From NCBI GenBank assembly GCA_023386955.1, contig JAEWIS010000024.1, positions 62,001-126,000 on the forward strand: a stretch of DNA of 64,000 nucleotides, given 5' to 3'. The notes beneath the pieces are model-generated. The model did no database searches and had not been told where the DNA came from. It was given only the letters and a program-made list of their open reading frames with translations. Below are positions 35,976 to 44,165 of this stretch, one piece after another. The position numbers were made by a program, and so were the translations under genes. The first letter of the stretch is position 1. Each line of letters starts with the position of its first letter. The stretch comes from Bacillota bacterium (lineage in GTDB: Bacteria > Bacillota > Bacilli > Paenibacillales > NBRC-103111).

Positions 35976-36935
35976 CTAATGGAGATGGGGAATCACCTGA
36001 TTGAGCTTGCTCTCAGGCTCTTCACCACGTTCTACACGTTTTATATTGTTGATAAAGAAATCATATCTTTTTTTGTGGAATTTCCGGCCATCCGGCATTC
36101 CGGCTGTATGGGGAGTCAGGATCACATTATGCAGATTCCGAAGCTCACTGTCTATAGGAAGTGGTTCAGATTCAAATACGTCCAGACAGGCGCCAGCAAT
36201 ATCCCCGTTTGTTAAGGCCTCAATCAAGTCTTGTTCGTTGACAACCCCGCCGCGGGCTGTATTGATAAAAAGAGCGGTTTTCTTCATTTTCTGGAATACT
36301 GCTTTGTTAATCAGTTGCTTGGTTTGCTGAGTCAAGGGGACATGTACACTGATAATGTCCGATGTGCTGACAAGCGTATCGAAATCCGTCATTCTCACGA
36401 AATCATCCGCTCCTACAACGGGATTTCGCTTATAAGCCAGTACATTCATATCAAACACCCGGCAAAATGCAGCTACTTTATTGCCGATGGCGCCTAAACC
36501 TATGATCCCAAGGGTTTTGCCCTCTAACTCACTCCCGGTATAGTCCAATTGGTTTTCATCCATCCTGTTTTTCATGAAGGCATCAAAAAACGGGATGTTT
36601 TTATAATAAGACAAGATCAGTGCCATAACGTGCTCGGCCACTGCCTGTGCATTCACTCCTGCCGCATTGGCCACCCAAATGCCGCGTTGTGTACAGGCAG
36701 GAATATCCACATTATCAAATCCTGCACCCGTCTGCACCAATTTCAAATTTTTAGCGATAGAAAGCAGGCTGTGATCCACTTTAATATGTTCAGGAATAAT
36801 AACCTGGCAATCTTCAACATGGTGCAGCATTTCTTTTCCGGGAGGAACAATGACAACGTTCCAGTTTTGCGGAAAATAGCGGACAATATTTGATTTGGAG
36901 CTCTCATTAAAATGACCCACGATGAGAATCTTCAT
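35976..36935 (-). CDS. D-isomer-specific 2-hydroxyacid dehydrogenase
   Basis: This NAD(P)-dependent enzyme interconverts a 2-oxoacid and a D-2-hydroxyacid. The 319-residue protein has an N-terminal catalytic domain (QTGAGFDNVDIPAC), a Rossmann domain with GIIGLGAIGNKVA (about 148-160), and the catalytic Arg (NTARGGVV), Glu (DVFESEP) and His (LTPHTAG). It resembles phosphoglycerate or hydroxypyruvate dehydrogenases, but it lacks an ACT domain and the substrate is unknown. It is transcribed divergently from a LysR gene, the usual arrangement for regulation by that protein. The region looks more AT-rich than its neighbours. Confidence 0.92.
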   Translation of the reverse strand: MKILIVGHFNESSKSNIVRYFPQNWNVVIVPPGKEMLHHVEDCQVIIPEHIKVDHSLLSIAKNLKLVQTGAGFDNVDIPACTQRGIWVANAAGVNAQAVAEHVMALILSYYKNIPFFDAFMKNRMDENQLDYTGSELEGKTLGIIGLGAIGNKVAAFCRVFDMNVLAYKRNPVVGADDFVRMTDFDTLVSTSDIISVHVPLTQQTKQLINKAVFQKMKKTALFINTARGGVVNEQDLIEALTNGDIAGACLDVFESEPLPIDSELRNLHNVILTPHTAGMPDGRKFHKKRYDFFINNIKRVERGEEPESKLNQVIPHLH

Positions 36936-36992
36936 TGCTAAACCACCTTTCGTTGCGGTATGTCTTGATTCATGATAATTTTAGACATAAAG

Positions 36993-37017
36993 AATAATGT
37001 TGTAAAACTCAATTATT
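36993..37017. promoter_or_regulatory. Candidate LysR-type operator in the divergent region
   Basis: AATAAT (36993-36998) and ATTATT (37012-37017) form an inverted repeat with a 13-bp spacer, in the 126-bp gap between the dehydrogenase and LysR genes. LysR proteins bind AT-rich interrupted dyads in such positions. Inference from position and symmetry. Confidence 0.4.
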
Positions 37018-37061
37018 TGCAGAAGTATATTAAGTATTTCTATATATCGAGGAGCTGTTCT

Positions 37062-37946
37062 ATGTATTTTCCCGGGATTGAAGCGTTCCTGGCTATCGTA
37101 CGGACCCAGAGTATAAGCAAGGCGGCAGACTGGCTGCATCTGTCACAAGCGACGGTTAGCTACCGGTTAAAGACGTTGGAGCAGGAAATGGGCGGCCTTT
37201 TGGTTGAACGGAGAAAAGGGGTATCCAGAATCAGTCTGACCCCTAAAGGGGAGAACTTTTTTAGCATTGCGGAACGATGGGAGGCTCTCTCCAGGGAAAC
37301 ACAAATCTTACAGGCTAGCGGTTCGCAGTTAAGCTTGGCCATAAGCGCTGCCGAAAGCATAAGTCACTTTGTGCTGCCTCCTGTCTATAAAATGCTTAAT
37401 CAGCATACCCCGCTAATTCGATTGCAAATTCGTACGCAGCATACTCAGGAAGCATTCGATAGTATTGAACGGCGTGAAATGGATGTGGCGTTTGTGGTGC
37501 GGGAAATCGTGTCGCCAAGTGTTACGGTTAAACCGTTTTTTACGGAGGAAATGGTGCTGCTGCGCTTGGCTGTGCCAGGGCGGAAGGCTGGAGATACGGT
37601 GGAAATGGAAGAATTGGCGGCACAGCACGAAGTTTTCATCAATTGGAACAGAGAGTTTCAATTCCGGCATGACCAATGGTGGGATCCTCTTTGCCCGTCC
37701 CGTGTTCATCTGGATACAGCGGGACTTATCACTACTTTTTTGAATGACGCCAAACAATGGACCATCGTGCCCGCTTCGATTGGTGAACATATGATGCGGA
37801 TGGGAGATTTTGTGCTTCAGAAGCTATCGGTACCGGTGCCTCCGAGAATATGCTATAAGGTAACGCATAAGTTTCCAAACCAGGCTTTACACGAGCCCCT
37901 TCGTATTCTGGATACCTACCTGCAAGATATATTCGGAAGCCAATGA
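37062..37946 (+). CDS. LysR family transcriptional regulator
   Basis: The 294-residue protein has an N-terminal winged HTH (FPGIEAFLAIVRTQSISKAA, then LHLSQATVSYRLKTLEQEMG) and a C-terminal substrate-binding fold. The ATG at 37062 has GAGGAG 7 bp upstream; the upstream in-frame ATG at 36972 would lie in the putative operator. It probably controls the divergent dehydrogenase gene, with a hydroxyacid or its precursor as inducer. That role is inferred from gene arrangement. Confidence 0.92.
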   Translation: MYFPGIEAFLAIVRTQSISKAADWLHLSQATVSYRLKTLEQEMGGLLVERRKGVSRISLTPKGENFFSIAERWEALSRETQILQASGSQLSLAISAAESISHFVLPPVYKMLNQHTPLIRLQIRTQHTQEAFDSIERREMDVAFVVREIVSPSVTVKPFFTEEMVLLRLAVPGRKAGDTVEMEELAAQHEVFINWNREFQFRHDQWWDPLCPSRVHLDTAGLITTFLNDAKQWTIVPASIGEHMMRMGDFVLQKLSVPVPPRICYKVTHKFPNQALHEPLRILDTYLQDIFGSQ

Positions 37947-37997
37947 TCCGGCAGGCCGGCATACGGGGAAGATCCACACAATGCATGGAGGAACTTT

Positions 37998-38025
37998 TTG
38001 ACTATCACCTGCGTCTTAATATATG
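37998..38025 (+). promoter_or_regulatory. Candidate promoter of the secreted-protein/ogt pair
   Basis: TTGACT (37998-38003) and TATATG (38020-38025) are separated by 16 bp, 36 bp before the next start codon. Confidence 0.5.
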
Positions 38026-38060
38026 GTTTACACTCAATTAACAAAAGTAGGTGACCTATT

Positions 38061-39518
38061 ATGATTGGTTGCAAAAAAAGCATATTGGCCGTTTTGCTGG
38101 CTTTTGTACTCGCGCTGCCTCTGATGCCGCTGTCCCCGGCGCAGGCGGCGTCCTCTGTCCGGGTCAATCTACCCTATTTCCCTGTCAAAATCAACGGACA
38201 AACGATGGACCAGACACACAGCGAATACCCCTTTCTTTATTACAAGGATGTGACGTATCTTCCTCTGACCTGGAATAATCTGCAGGCTCTTGGGCTTCGG
38301 TATGGTTGGAGCGAGGAAGAGGGGCTGCAGGTGTCTTCTAATCGGGATTATCCGCCCCCTGTGGTGGAAACACTGCTTGTCCAGGATCTGATGGAGGCAA
38401 CCAATTCCGGGCGCGTTTATACCGCTCAGTTGGCGCAGGGACCTATCCGTATTGGTGCAGCCTCCATTGACAATTTGAATGAGCCGTATCCCTTTCTGAT
38501 GTTCAGGGATGTCACCTACATGCCTCTTACCTGGCACTTCGTCCATGATCTGCTGCAGTTGGATATTCGCTGGAGTGAAGGGGAAGGGCTGCATCTGATC
38601 GGCGGGCAGCATGTGCTGGGACCCGTGGTCGGCGAGGATGACGAGGCGCTGTATTTTCAATCCATGTATTATGCTGACCCCCAAAAAAGAATGATCCGGA
38701 TGGATAAAACGGATTTCGGGCTTCAATGGAAGTGCGAAAAGGAAGGGGATGCCCTGAGGACCGCTTTGTCTTCCAGAGATGTCCCTTACACCGGCAAACC
38801 TGCGAAGCTGCTGAGGAAGGACCGGGAGCTGTATTATGGCGATGTGAAAATCTATACCTTTACGGATAACGACCTTCAAGAATTAGTCACATGGGGGGCT
38901 CCTGTCCACACCTACAAGGAGTATGCGGCAGGTGAGGATGCGGTGATCATCACCGTCAATCTGAGAATCTCCATAGCGGTGATTGGACCGAATTATGGCA
39001 CCACCTACACCTTTTTGGTCCGCCATGGCCAAGCTACTATGCTCGAAGAATTCAAGAACCAACGGTTGGGCAGGGTAATCCCCAATTCGGACGGTACCGT
39101 ATGGATTGCCTCCGATCGGTTGCCAAGCCGATCTGCATATATATCAGGCAGTGCCCGTTTGGGTCTGCTGGATGCGGATGGAAAATTACGCATGGTAAAT
39201 GAGCTGTTAGGTGGAGCGGACGTTCTGACACTAGGGTTGAATAATCCGATGCTGGACAATCCGGCGGATCAGAATGGCAGCCTCCGCCTGGCGGTTTATG
39301 GGGATTATGATATCAATGCCGGTAAACAAACGGTTGAGGGTGTGTATACCATCAATACGAAGCTGGAAACGACCCTTATTTCCAATCAGACACAGGGGGA
39401 TTTTTATCTGGACCGGAACCGGACCCTCTTTGTCCTGCACGGCAATAACACGTTAGAGAATCTGAATACAGGGGAAACCCGCACCTGGTTTGACTACGAT
39501 CTGATCGGTATGAAATAA
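38061..39518 (+). CDS. Secreted protein with two stalk-domain-like repeats
   Basis: The 485-residue protein has a Sec signal peptide (cleavage likely after SPAQA, about residue 30). Two related repeats follow, each with PFL-x-Y/F-x-DVTY-L/M-PLTW and a later W-S-E-x-E-G-L-x-x (about 43-95 and 125-180). This resembles the copper-amine-oxidase N-terminal/stalk modules common in Paenibacillus surface proteins. The rest (about 190-485) is beta-rich, possibly a propeller. No enzyme motif is visible. It ends at the ribosome binding site of ogt, so the two are probably co-transcribed. Confidence 0.75.
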   Translation: MIGCKKSILAVLLAFVLALPLMPLSPAQAASSVRVNLPYFPVKINGQTMDQTHSEYPFLYYKDVTYLPLTWNNLQALGLRYGWSEEEGLQVSSNRDYPPPVVETLLVQDLMEATNSGRVYTAQLAQGPIRIGAASIDNLNEPYPFLMFRDVTYMPLTWHFVHDLLQLDIRWSEGEGLHLIGGQHVLGPVVGEDDEALYFQSMYYADPQKRMIRMDKTDFGLQWKCEKEGDALRTALSSRDVPYTGKPAKLLRKDRELYYGDVKIYTFTDNDLQELVTWGAPVHTYKEYAAGEDAVIITVNLRISIAVIGPNYGTTYTFLVRHGQATMLEEFKNQRLGRVIPNSDGTVWIASDRLPSRSAYISGSARLGLLDADGKLRMVNELLGGADVLTLGLNNPMLDNPADQNGSLRLAVYGDYDINAGKQTVEGVYTINTKLETTLISNQTQGDFYLDRNRTLFVLHGNNTLENLNTGETRTWFDYDLIGMK

Positions 39519-39530
39519 GGAGGATGCAAA

Positions 39531-40070
39531 TTGTACTATTCAACGACCTATCTGTCACCTGTCGGTACCATTACGCTTGCGAGTATGGATGGCCATCTTG
39601 TTGGGATATGGAATGAAGGGCAAAAATATCATGGTTCCGGTCTTGCCGCGTCAATGACGGAAAAGGACGATATGCCGGTATTTGACGCTGCAAAAAGATG
39701 GCTGGATCACTATTTCGCAGGAAAGAAACCCGCCATTTCCGAATTGCCGCTGAGTCCTATTGGAGGGGAATTTAGGCAGCACGTATGGAGGATTCTATGT
39801 GAAATTCCCTATGGGCAGGTCATCACCTATGGGGAGATTGCACAAAAGGTTGCCGCTAAATTGAACAAAACAACCATGTCCAGCCAAGCGGTAGGCGGGG
39901 CAGTCGGGCATAATCCTATCTCTATCGTGATTCCGTGTCACCGGGTTGTAGGGACCAACGGCAGCTTAACAGGGTATGCCGGAGGGATAGGCACAAAGGT
40001 GAAACTGCTTGAGCTGGAGGGCGTGGATATGTCCCGGTTGTTTGTCCCCACAAAAGGTACAGCGCTATAA
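39531..40070 (+). CDS. ogt: Methylated-DNA--protein-cysteine S-methyltransferase
   Basis: This suicide repair protein removes O6-alkyl groups from guanine. The 179-residue protein has an N-terminal ribonuclease-H-like part and the C-terminal domain with the active-site motif VIPCHRVVG (Cys about 136) and the recognition helix region SSQAVGGAVGHNP. The TTG start has AAGGAGG 7 bp upstream. It follows the secreted protein gene by 12 bp; the functional link is not obvious. A bidirectional-looking terminator follows. Confidence 0.95.
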   Translation: MYYSTTYLSPVGTITLASMDGHLVGIWNEGQKYHGSGLAASMTEKDDMPVFDAAKRWLDHYFAGKKPAISELPLSPIGGEFRQHVWRILCEIPYGQVITYGEIAQKVAAKLNKTTMSSQAVGGAVGHNPISIVIPCHRVVGTNGSLTGYAGGIGTKVKLLELEGVDMSRLFVPTKGTAL

Positions 40071-40094
40071 CATAAAACACATAAAACATAACCA

Positions 40095-40125
40095 AAAGCC
40101 CCCATTCATTGCGAATAGGGGCTTT
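40095..40125. terminator. Terminator between ogt and the converging HD-GYP gene
   Basis: AAAGCCCC (40095-40102) pairs with GGGGCTTT (40118-40125), with ATTC/GAAT pairing inside. Both flanks offer A/T residues, so it may serve both converging genes. Confidence 0.7.
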
Positions 40126-40161
40126 CCTTGATGAGTTTGGCCAATGTGGAGATAACGATGC

Positions 40162-41253
40162 TTACCCCAGCACCTCCTGAATTCTCACATCCAACACCTT
40201 GCTCAGGTCCATAAACTCGTCATTCTCCAGCACGATTAAGGGCTGTGTGGGATAATTCACATTGGTCAGCAGGATTTTGCCGCGGCGGCCGTCGGAGAGG
40301 ATCACGTCGCAGCCGGTTTGCCGGACTAGGATAAGATCCAGGAAGGTAATGCCGATGACCGAGTCCAGCTTGTTGCGGAGAATTTGCTGATGAATCTCTT
40401 CGACTGCATCAAAAAAGGTGAACGCCGGCCGGTGGGGGCGGTCCGAGGTTAAGGCCATGTACACGTCGGCCAAGGCGATAATCTTGCTGAAGCGGCTGAT
40501 CTGATCCCCCGTGAGTGAGTTGGGGTAGCCGCTGCCGTCCTCCCGCTCGTGATGCTCCAGGGCCACAGCAGCAATCCGCGGATCCACACCGGACTTGGAT
40601 AACAGCTCATGACCCAGCACGGTGTGCTGCTTCATGATGGCATAGTCATGGGTGTCGAATCGGGCGGTTTTATTAATGAGAGAGGAAGGCAGCTGGACGG
40701 AGCCGATATCATACAGAATGGCCGCGGTGGACAGAAGGGCCAGCTCCTCCTCATCCATCTGTAGCCGTTTGCCCAGGGCGGTTGCCATAACGGCTACACC
40801 GAGAATCTGCTTGTACCGGTAATCTCCCTGGTCCTTCAGCTCAGAGAATACCTGGAACATATTGTACCGCATAGCCGTTTCCCGGATATACGGCAAGATC
40901 TTTTCCTCCACCTGTTCCAAGGGGACGATGCTGTTCTGGTGCACGAAGAAGTCGATGTGGTTCAGATGCTCCCCTGCCAGCCTCGCTTTTTCCCGGGTGT
41001 CAGCCGCACTCCCGCCGCTAACCTCACGGGCTTCTCTTTCCGTTGTTAATTCCGGTTCAGACTCTGTCTCTGTCTCCGGCTCTTGTACCTCCACTGCTTC
41101 CACATCCGAAGCTTTGATTTTGAAATTGGCCAGCTTCTCGATATGGCTTGGCAGGAGTATAGTCCCTTCGCCGATCAGCATTGTTCCTTTGGCACCGTAA
41201 ATACTCGCTGTCAGTCGTTTCCCGATTAACTCTTCATACTCTTTGGCCGGCAT
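40162..41253 (-). CDS. HD-GYP domain protein with degenerate metal-binding site
   Basis: HD-GYP proteins usually hydrolyse cyclic di-GMP. The 363-residue protein has an N-terminal region (1 to about 75), an acidic linker (about 55-85) and an HD-GYP domain (about 130-310). The second part of the site is intact (HTVLGHELL, EHHEREDGSGYP, ALADVYMAL). The HD dyad, however, reads YD (LYDIGSVQLP), and the preceding helix has RYKQ where a His is expected. Two metal ligands seem lost, so it may bind rather than cleave. GGGAGG lies before the ATG. It is one gene away from a GGDEF cyclase. Confidence 0.85.
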   Translation of the reverse strand: MPAKEYEELIGKRLTASIYGAKGTMLIGEGTILLPSHIEKLANFKIKASDVEAVEVQEPETETESEPELTTEREAREVSGGSAADTREKARLAGEHLNHIDFFVHQNSIVPLEQVEEKILPYIRETAMRYNMFQVFSELKDQGDYRYKQILGVAVMATALGKRLQMDEEELALLSTAAILYDIGSVQLPSSLINKTARFDTHDYAIMKQHTVLGHELLSKSGVDPRIAAVALEHHEREDGSGYPNSLTGDQISRFSKIIALADVYMALTSDRPHRPAFTFFDAVEEIHQQILRNKLDSVIGITFLDLILVRQTGCDVILSDGRRGKILLTNVNYPTQPLIVLENDEFMDLSKVLDVRIQEVLG

Positions 41254-41471
41254 GAAAGCATACCTCCCGAGGTCTTATGATTTTTGGCATATAAATCCGG
41301 GATTTCCGATACGTGCTGCGCATAAAAGCATGAAAAATTTTCGGTAAAACAGGCGGTTTTCATTAGGCGAAAAGCAAAAATGAATCGAGAGTAGCATACG
41401 CCTCCTGCCCCGGAAGCGGTTTTCCCATGAGAATGGCACTATATGCCGGTGCGGCCTGGGTATTTCTCCCC

Positions 41472-41922
41472 CTAGGGAAAAAGCCCCCGCTGCTTAGGCG
41501 GGGACAGGAGCATATCTATTAAATTGCCAGCAAAAGCTGTAAAATATCCGACCGGCATTTCATCAGCTCGGGCAGCTTGATCCATAAAGCCCTCATACAG
41601 ATTGGTGCAGAGCATCGGCTTGGTGGACAGCACAATAATGAAGACGGAGGGCAGATCGGTAAGCCCGAACCAGATAATCGCGATGCCCAGCCAAGCAATG
41701 GGCGGGATGGACTGCATCATATCCACCACCGGCTCTACATACGGCTTCCAGCGGGGACGCAGGCAAAGGCCAGCCCCAGTCCGCCGCCCGCGAGAAGCAC
41801 ACAAACCATACTGACGGCAAGCTTCAGCAGTGTCCGGTGGAGGGCATGATAGAAGCTGGCATCCCCCAGATAGGCGGCAGCTGCCTTCAATGTGTCCAGC
41901 GGGCCGGGGCGAATACGGGTAT
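41472..41922 (-). pseudogene. Remnant of an ABC importer permease (SsuC/NrtB type)
   Basis: On the minus strand, residues like FYHALHRTLLKLAVSMV and LLAGGGLGLAFA (upstream part, one frame) continue in another frame as PYVEPVVDMMQSIPPIAWLG and PSVFIIVLSTKPM. This is the core of a nitrate/sulfonate/taurine-type permease. A frameshift lies near 41760. The N-terminal half ends at the repeat element at 41933. The C-terminal third is missing, and the frame reads into a terminator at 41478-41503. The gene is broken three times and non-functional. Confidence 0.85.
41478..41503 (-). terminator. Terminator after the permease remnant
   Basis: On the minus strand CCCCGC and GCGGGG form a stem followed by GCTTTTT. 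It is probably the original terminator of the lost operon. Confidence 0.75.
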
Positions 41923-41932
41923 AGTAAAAAAT

Positions 41933-42066
41933 CTAACGAATCTGCAACACGCTATTCACCCGTTTGAACGCATTTCGGCGCCCATTCGGACAAATAGCGT
42001 GGCTACGATTCGTTAGATTTGGAGAAGGCCCTAATTCAGCCTAATAGCGATGCACAGATTCGTTAG
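41933..42066. repeat. Truncated 185-bp-type element, locus 5 (three units)
   Basis: One forward unit begins CTAACGA at 41933; two inverted units end CGTTAG at 42016 and 42066, 50 bp apart. The inner span is 84 bp, one less than elsewhere. The first forward unit, expected near 41883, is replaced by the permease pseudogene. Units form a third subfamily (CTAACGAATC..., CGCTATT). Confidence 0.8.
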
Positions 42067-42076
42067 AGTTTGCTGC

Positions 42077-42099
42077 GCAGGAGGTCTGCAGCCTCCTGC
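42077..42099 (-). terminator. Hairpin downstream of the GGDEF gene
   Basis: GCAGGAGG and CCTCCTGC form a perfect 8-bp stem with a 7-nt loop, just after the GGDEF stop on the minus strand. No T run follows, so termination is uncertain. Confidence 0.45.
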
Positions 42100-42105
42100 T
42101 AGCCC

Positions 42106-43722
42106 CTAATGGACGGATCCCGCCACAGCTTCCTCGTCCGCCACCATGGTCCGGTTCCGGCCGCAGCTTTTGGCCCGGTAGAGGGCCGCGTCGGCTTTAT
42201 CCAGCAGGGATTCCCGGTCGGTGGCATTCATGGGATAGTTAGCGATCCCTGCAGACACCGTTACTTTGCCGGGAATAGGCGGGCTGCTCTCCTCCAGAGC
42301 ATGGCGGACTCTTTCGGCTATGGCATAGGCATCTCCCGGCTCCGTACCGGCTAACAGGATGACAAATTCCTCACCGCCGTAGCGGTGGCAGACATCCCCC
42401 GGACGCAGGGAGGACGAAATAACATGGGCCACATGCTTCAGCACCTCGTCTCCAGTGCCGTGGCCGTAGGTGTCATTCACCAGCTTGAACTTGTCCACAT
42501 CCAGGATGATCAAGGAAAATGGCAGGTAGGCCTCCATCCATTGGTTCATGGTATATTCCAGTGATCTGCGGTTCAACAGCCCGGTTAATGCATCCGTCGC
42601 CGCCTCCTGGGTCAGCTGCTCCGTTTGTTTCCGGATATTGCGCGCGGCCAGAAAAACCGCCTTCGTCAGCAGGTCGGCCTCGCGGCTCAGGTGGTGTTTG
42701 ACCTCCGGAAGCTTTACCGGCTCCCGGCCCATTTGGCTGACGAGATCCGCCAGTTGGGTGAAGGGCTGCGCCAGCCGCCGGGCAATCAGCACAACACCGG
42801 CCAGCAGGATCAGGAAAGGAATCAGCGAATAAGTGATCAATGTCCGGAAATGCCCGTACAACTGATGCCGGATTACCTCCACAGGTGAAACCATAACCAC
42901 GCCCCATCCATTGGCTGGAATCGCGGAATACCCCGCCAGCATATCAATCCCATAGAGATTGGTGGCCTGCAGCATGCCGCTTTCTTCCCTCTTCAGCTGC
43001 TGCACCACCTTGTTGGCGCTAAGATCCACACCAATCCTCGCTTTGTCCGGATGATACAGCACATGCCCCGAGGCATCCACAATATAATAGTAGGAGCCGT
43101 AATCATCCGCCTTATTATTCCCGAATACCTCCGAAATCACGTTCTTCTCCTGAAGATACATCGAGCCGCTCAGCATGCCCAGGTACGAGCCGTCCCGGCC
43201 CCAGATAGGCTGATTCACCAGCACGATCAGCCGTTTGCTGTTGGGAGTGGTATAAGGCGCCGAAATACTGGGCTTCTGCAAAGAGAGCGCTTCCTGCACC
43301 GCTGCGGAGCTTGCCCGCTCCCCGACTTTGGTGACTCCGGCCGGATAGGCGTTCAGGATGATGCCGTTTGCTCCCACGACGATAAGAGAATTGAAGAAAT
43401 TGCTGCTGTTGTACATATGCCCCAAATCATCATCTATAACCTCAGTCTTCATATTATTCAGATCTGTAAAAGCGGCGGCATTATACCGCAGACTGCTGGA
43501 AATGGACAGGAACAGAGAATCCATGGTTTTGGACATCCGTTCGGCACTGGAGAGATTGAGCCTAAGGGTAGTTTCAATAAGGGATTTCTTTTTGGAATCA
43601 TATGTGCCCATCAGCAGAATCGTTGAGGTAAGGAACACCACTACAATCACCAGCCCTGAAAGAAGGGATGTCAGGCTGGGCTTTTGGCTGAGGCGGGTTC
43701 TGGTTTTTTTCCATCTAAGCAA
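42106..43722 (-). CDS. Membrane sensor diguanylate cyclase (dCache-HAMP-like-GGDEF)
   Basis: This protein makes cyclic di-GMP. The 538-residue protein has a membrane segment (about 20-40), an extracellular dCache-type sensor (about 45-285; for example GMLSGSMYL, YIVDASGHVLYHPD), a second segment (about 300-320), a HAMP-like linker and a GGDEF domain (about 375-530) with active GGEEF and an inhibitory I-site RPGD five residues upstream. I chose TTG at 43722: AGGAGG lies 8 bp upstream of it but inside the frame of the ATG at 43743. It is likely active and product-inhibited. Confidence 0.93.
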   Translation of the reverse strand: MLRWKKTRTRLSQKPSLTSLLSGLVIVVVFLTSTILLMGTYDSKKKSLIETTLRLNLSSAERMSKTMDSLFLSISSSLRYNAAAFTDLNNMKTEVIDDDLGHMYNSSNFFNSLIVVGANGIILNAYPAGVTKVGERASSAAVQEALSLQKPSISAPYTTPNSKRLIVLVNQPIWGRDGSYLGMLSGSMYLQEKNVISEVFGNNKADDYGSYYYIVDASGHVLYHPDKARIGVDLSANKVVQQLKREESGMLQATNLYGIDMLAGYSAIPANGWGVVMVSPVEVIRHQLYGHFRTLITYSLIPFLILLAGVVLIARRLAQPFTQLADLVSQMGREPVKLPEVKHHLSREADLLTKAVFLAARNIRKQTEQLTQEAATDALTGLLNRRSLEYTMNQWMEAYLPFSLIILDVDKFKLVNDTYGHGTGDEVLKHVAHVISSSLRPGDVCHRYGGEEFVILLAGTEPGDAYAIAERVRHALEESSPPIPGKVTVSAGIANYPMNATDRESLLDKADAALYRAKSCGRNRTMVADEEAVAGSVH

Positions 43723-43912
43723 GCTGCCAACCTCCTGGTACAAAGAACTTCTTTCGTATATAATACTACAAAATTCGGGTTAATTCGAGCATAATAGGGC
43801 CGGAAGTATCAAGAGATTGGATGTAACGGAAGCCTCTAGATGAGATTAGCGGAAGTAAATGCTGCCAATAGATTTCTCAATCATAAATTGGACACATAGT
43901 AGGAAAGATAAG

Positions 43913-43937
43913 TTTATGTCATAAAATATAACATAAA
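43913..43937. promoter_or_regulatory. AT-rich inverted repeat upstream of the peptide transporter operon
   Basis: TTTATGT (43913-43919) and ACATAAA (43931-43937) form a dyad with an 11-bp spacer, in a 422-bp region that looks much more AT-rich than its surroundings. It could be an operator. The same gap has one isolated repeat-like unit (GTAACGGAAG at 43823), which I do not count as an element. Confidence 0.4.
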
Positions 43938-44076
43938 GTCGAGTTGAGGGATTTGTTTTGGGAGATTAATCACATATTTCGGATAATTCAGTAAATAAAA
44001 GTTGAATAAACAAGCCAATATATGTAATTAAATAACTTTATATCCCTATAAAAGATTTTTTAGATGACAAAAATAA

Positions 44077-44121
44077 TTGACTGATGTAATATTGTGTGAA
44101 TATACCTTACATACATATAAT
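44077..44121 (+). promoter_or_regulatory. Candidate overlapping promoters of the peptide transporter operon
   Basis: TTGACT (44077-44082) with TATACC (44101-44106), and TTGTGT (44092-44097) with TATAAT (44116-44121), both at 18-bp spacing. The start codon follows at 44166. Confidence 0.5.
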
Positions 44122-44165
44122 AAAAGTTCCTTAATTATCCAAGGAATAGGCGAAGGTGATTCTCG

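Noticed and set aside
41593-41820. Independent 75-codon minus-strand gene
   Set aside because: It overlaps the permease remnant; its first part is simply the upstream piece of that broken gene before the frameshift.
43823-43862. Sixth copy of the 185-bp element
   Set aside because: Only a single TAACGGAAG motif is seen; none of the partners at +50, +134 or +184 is present.
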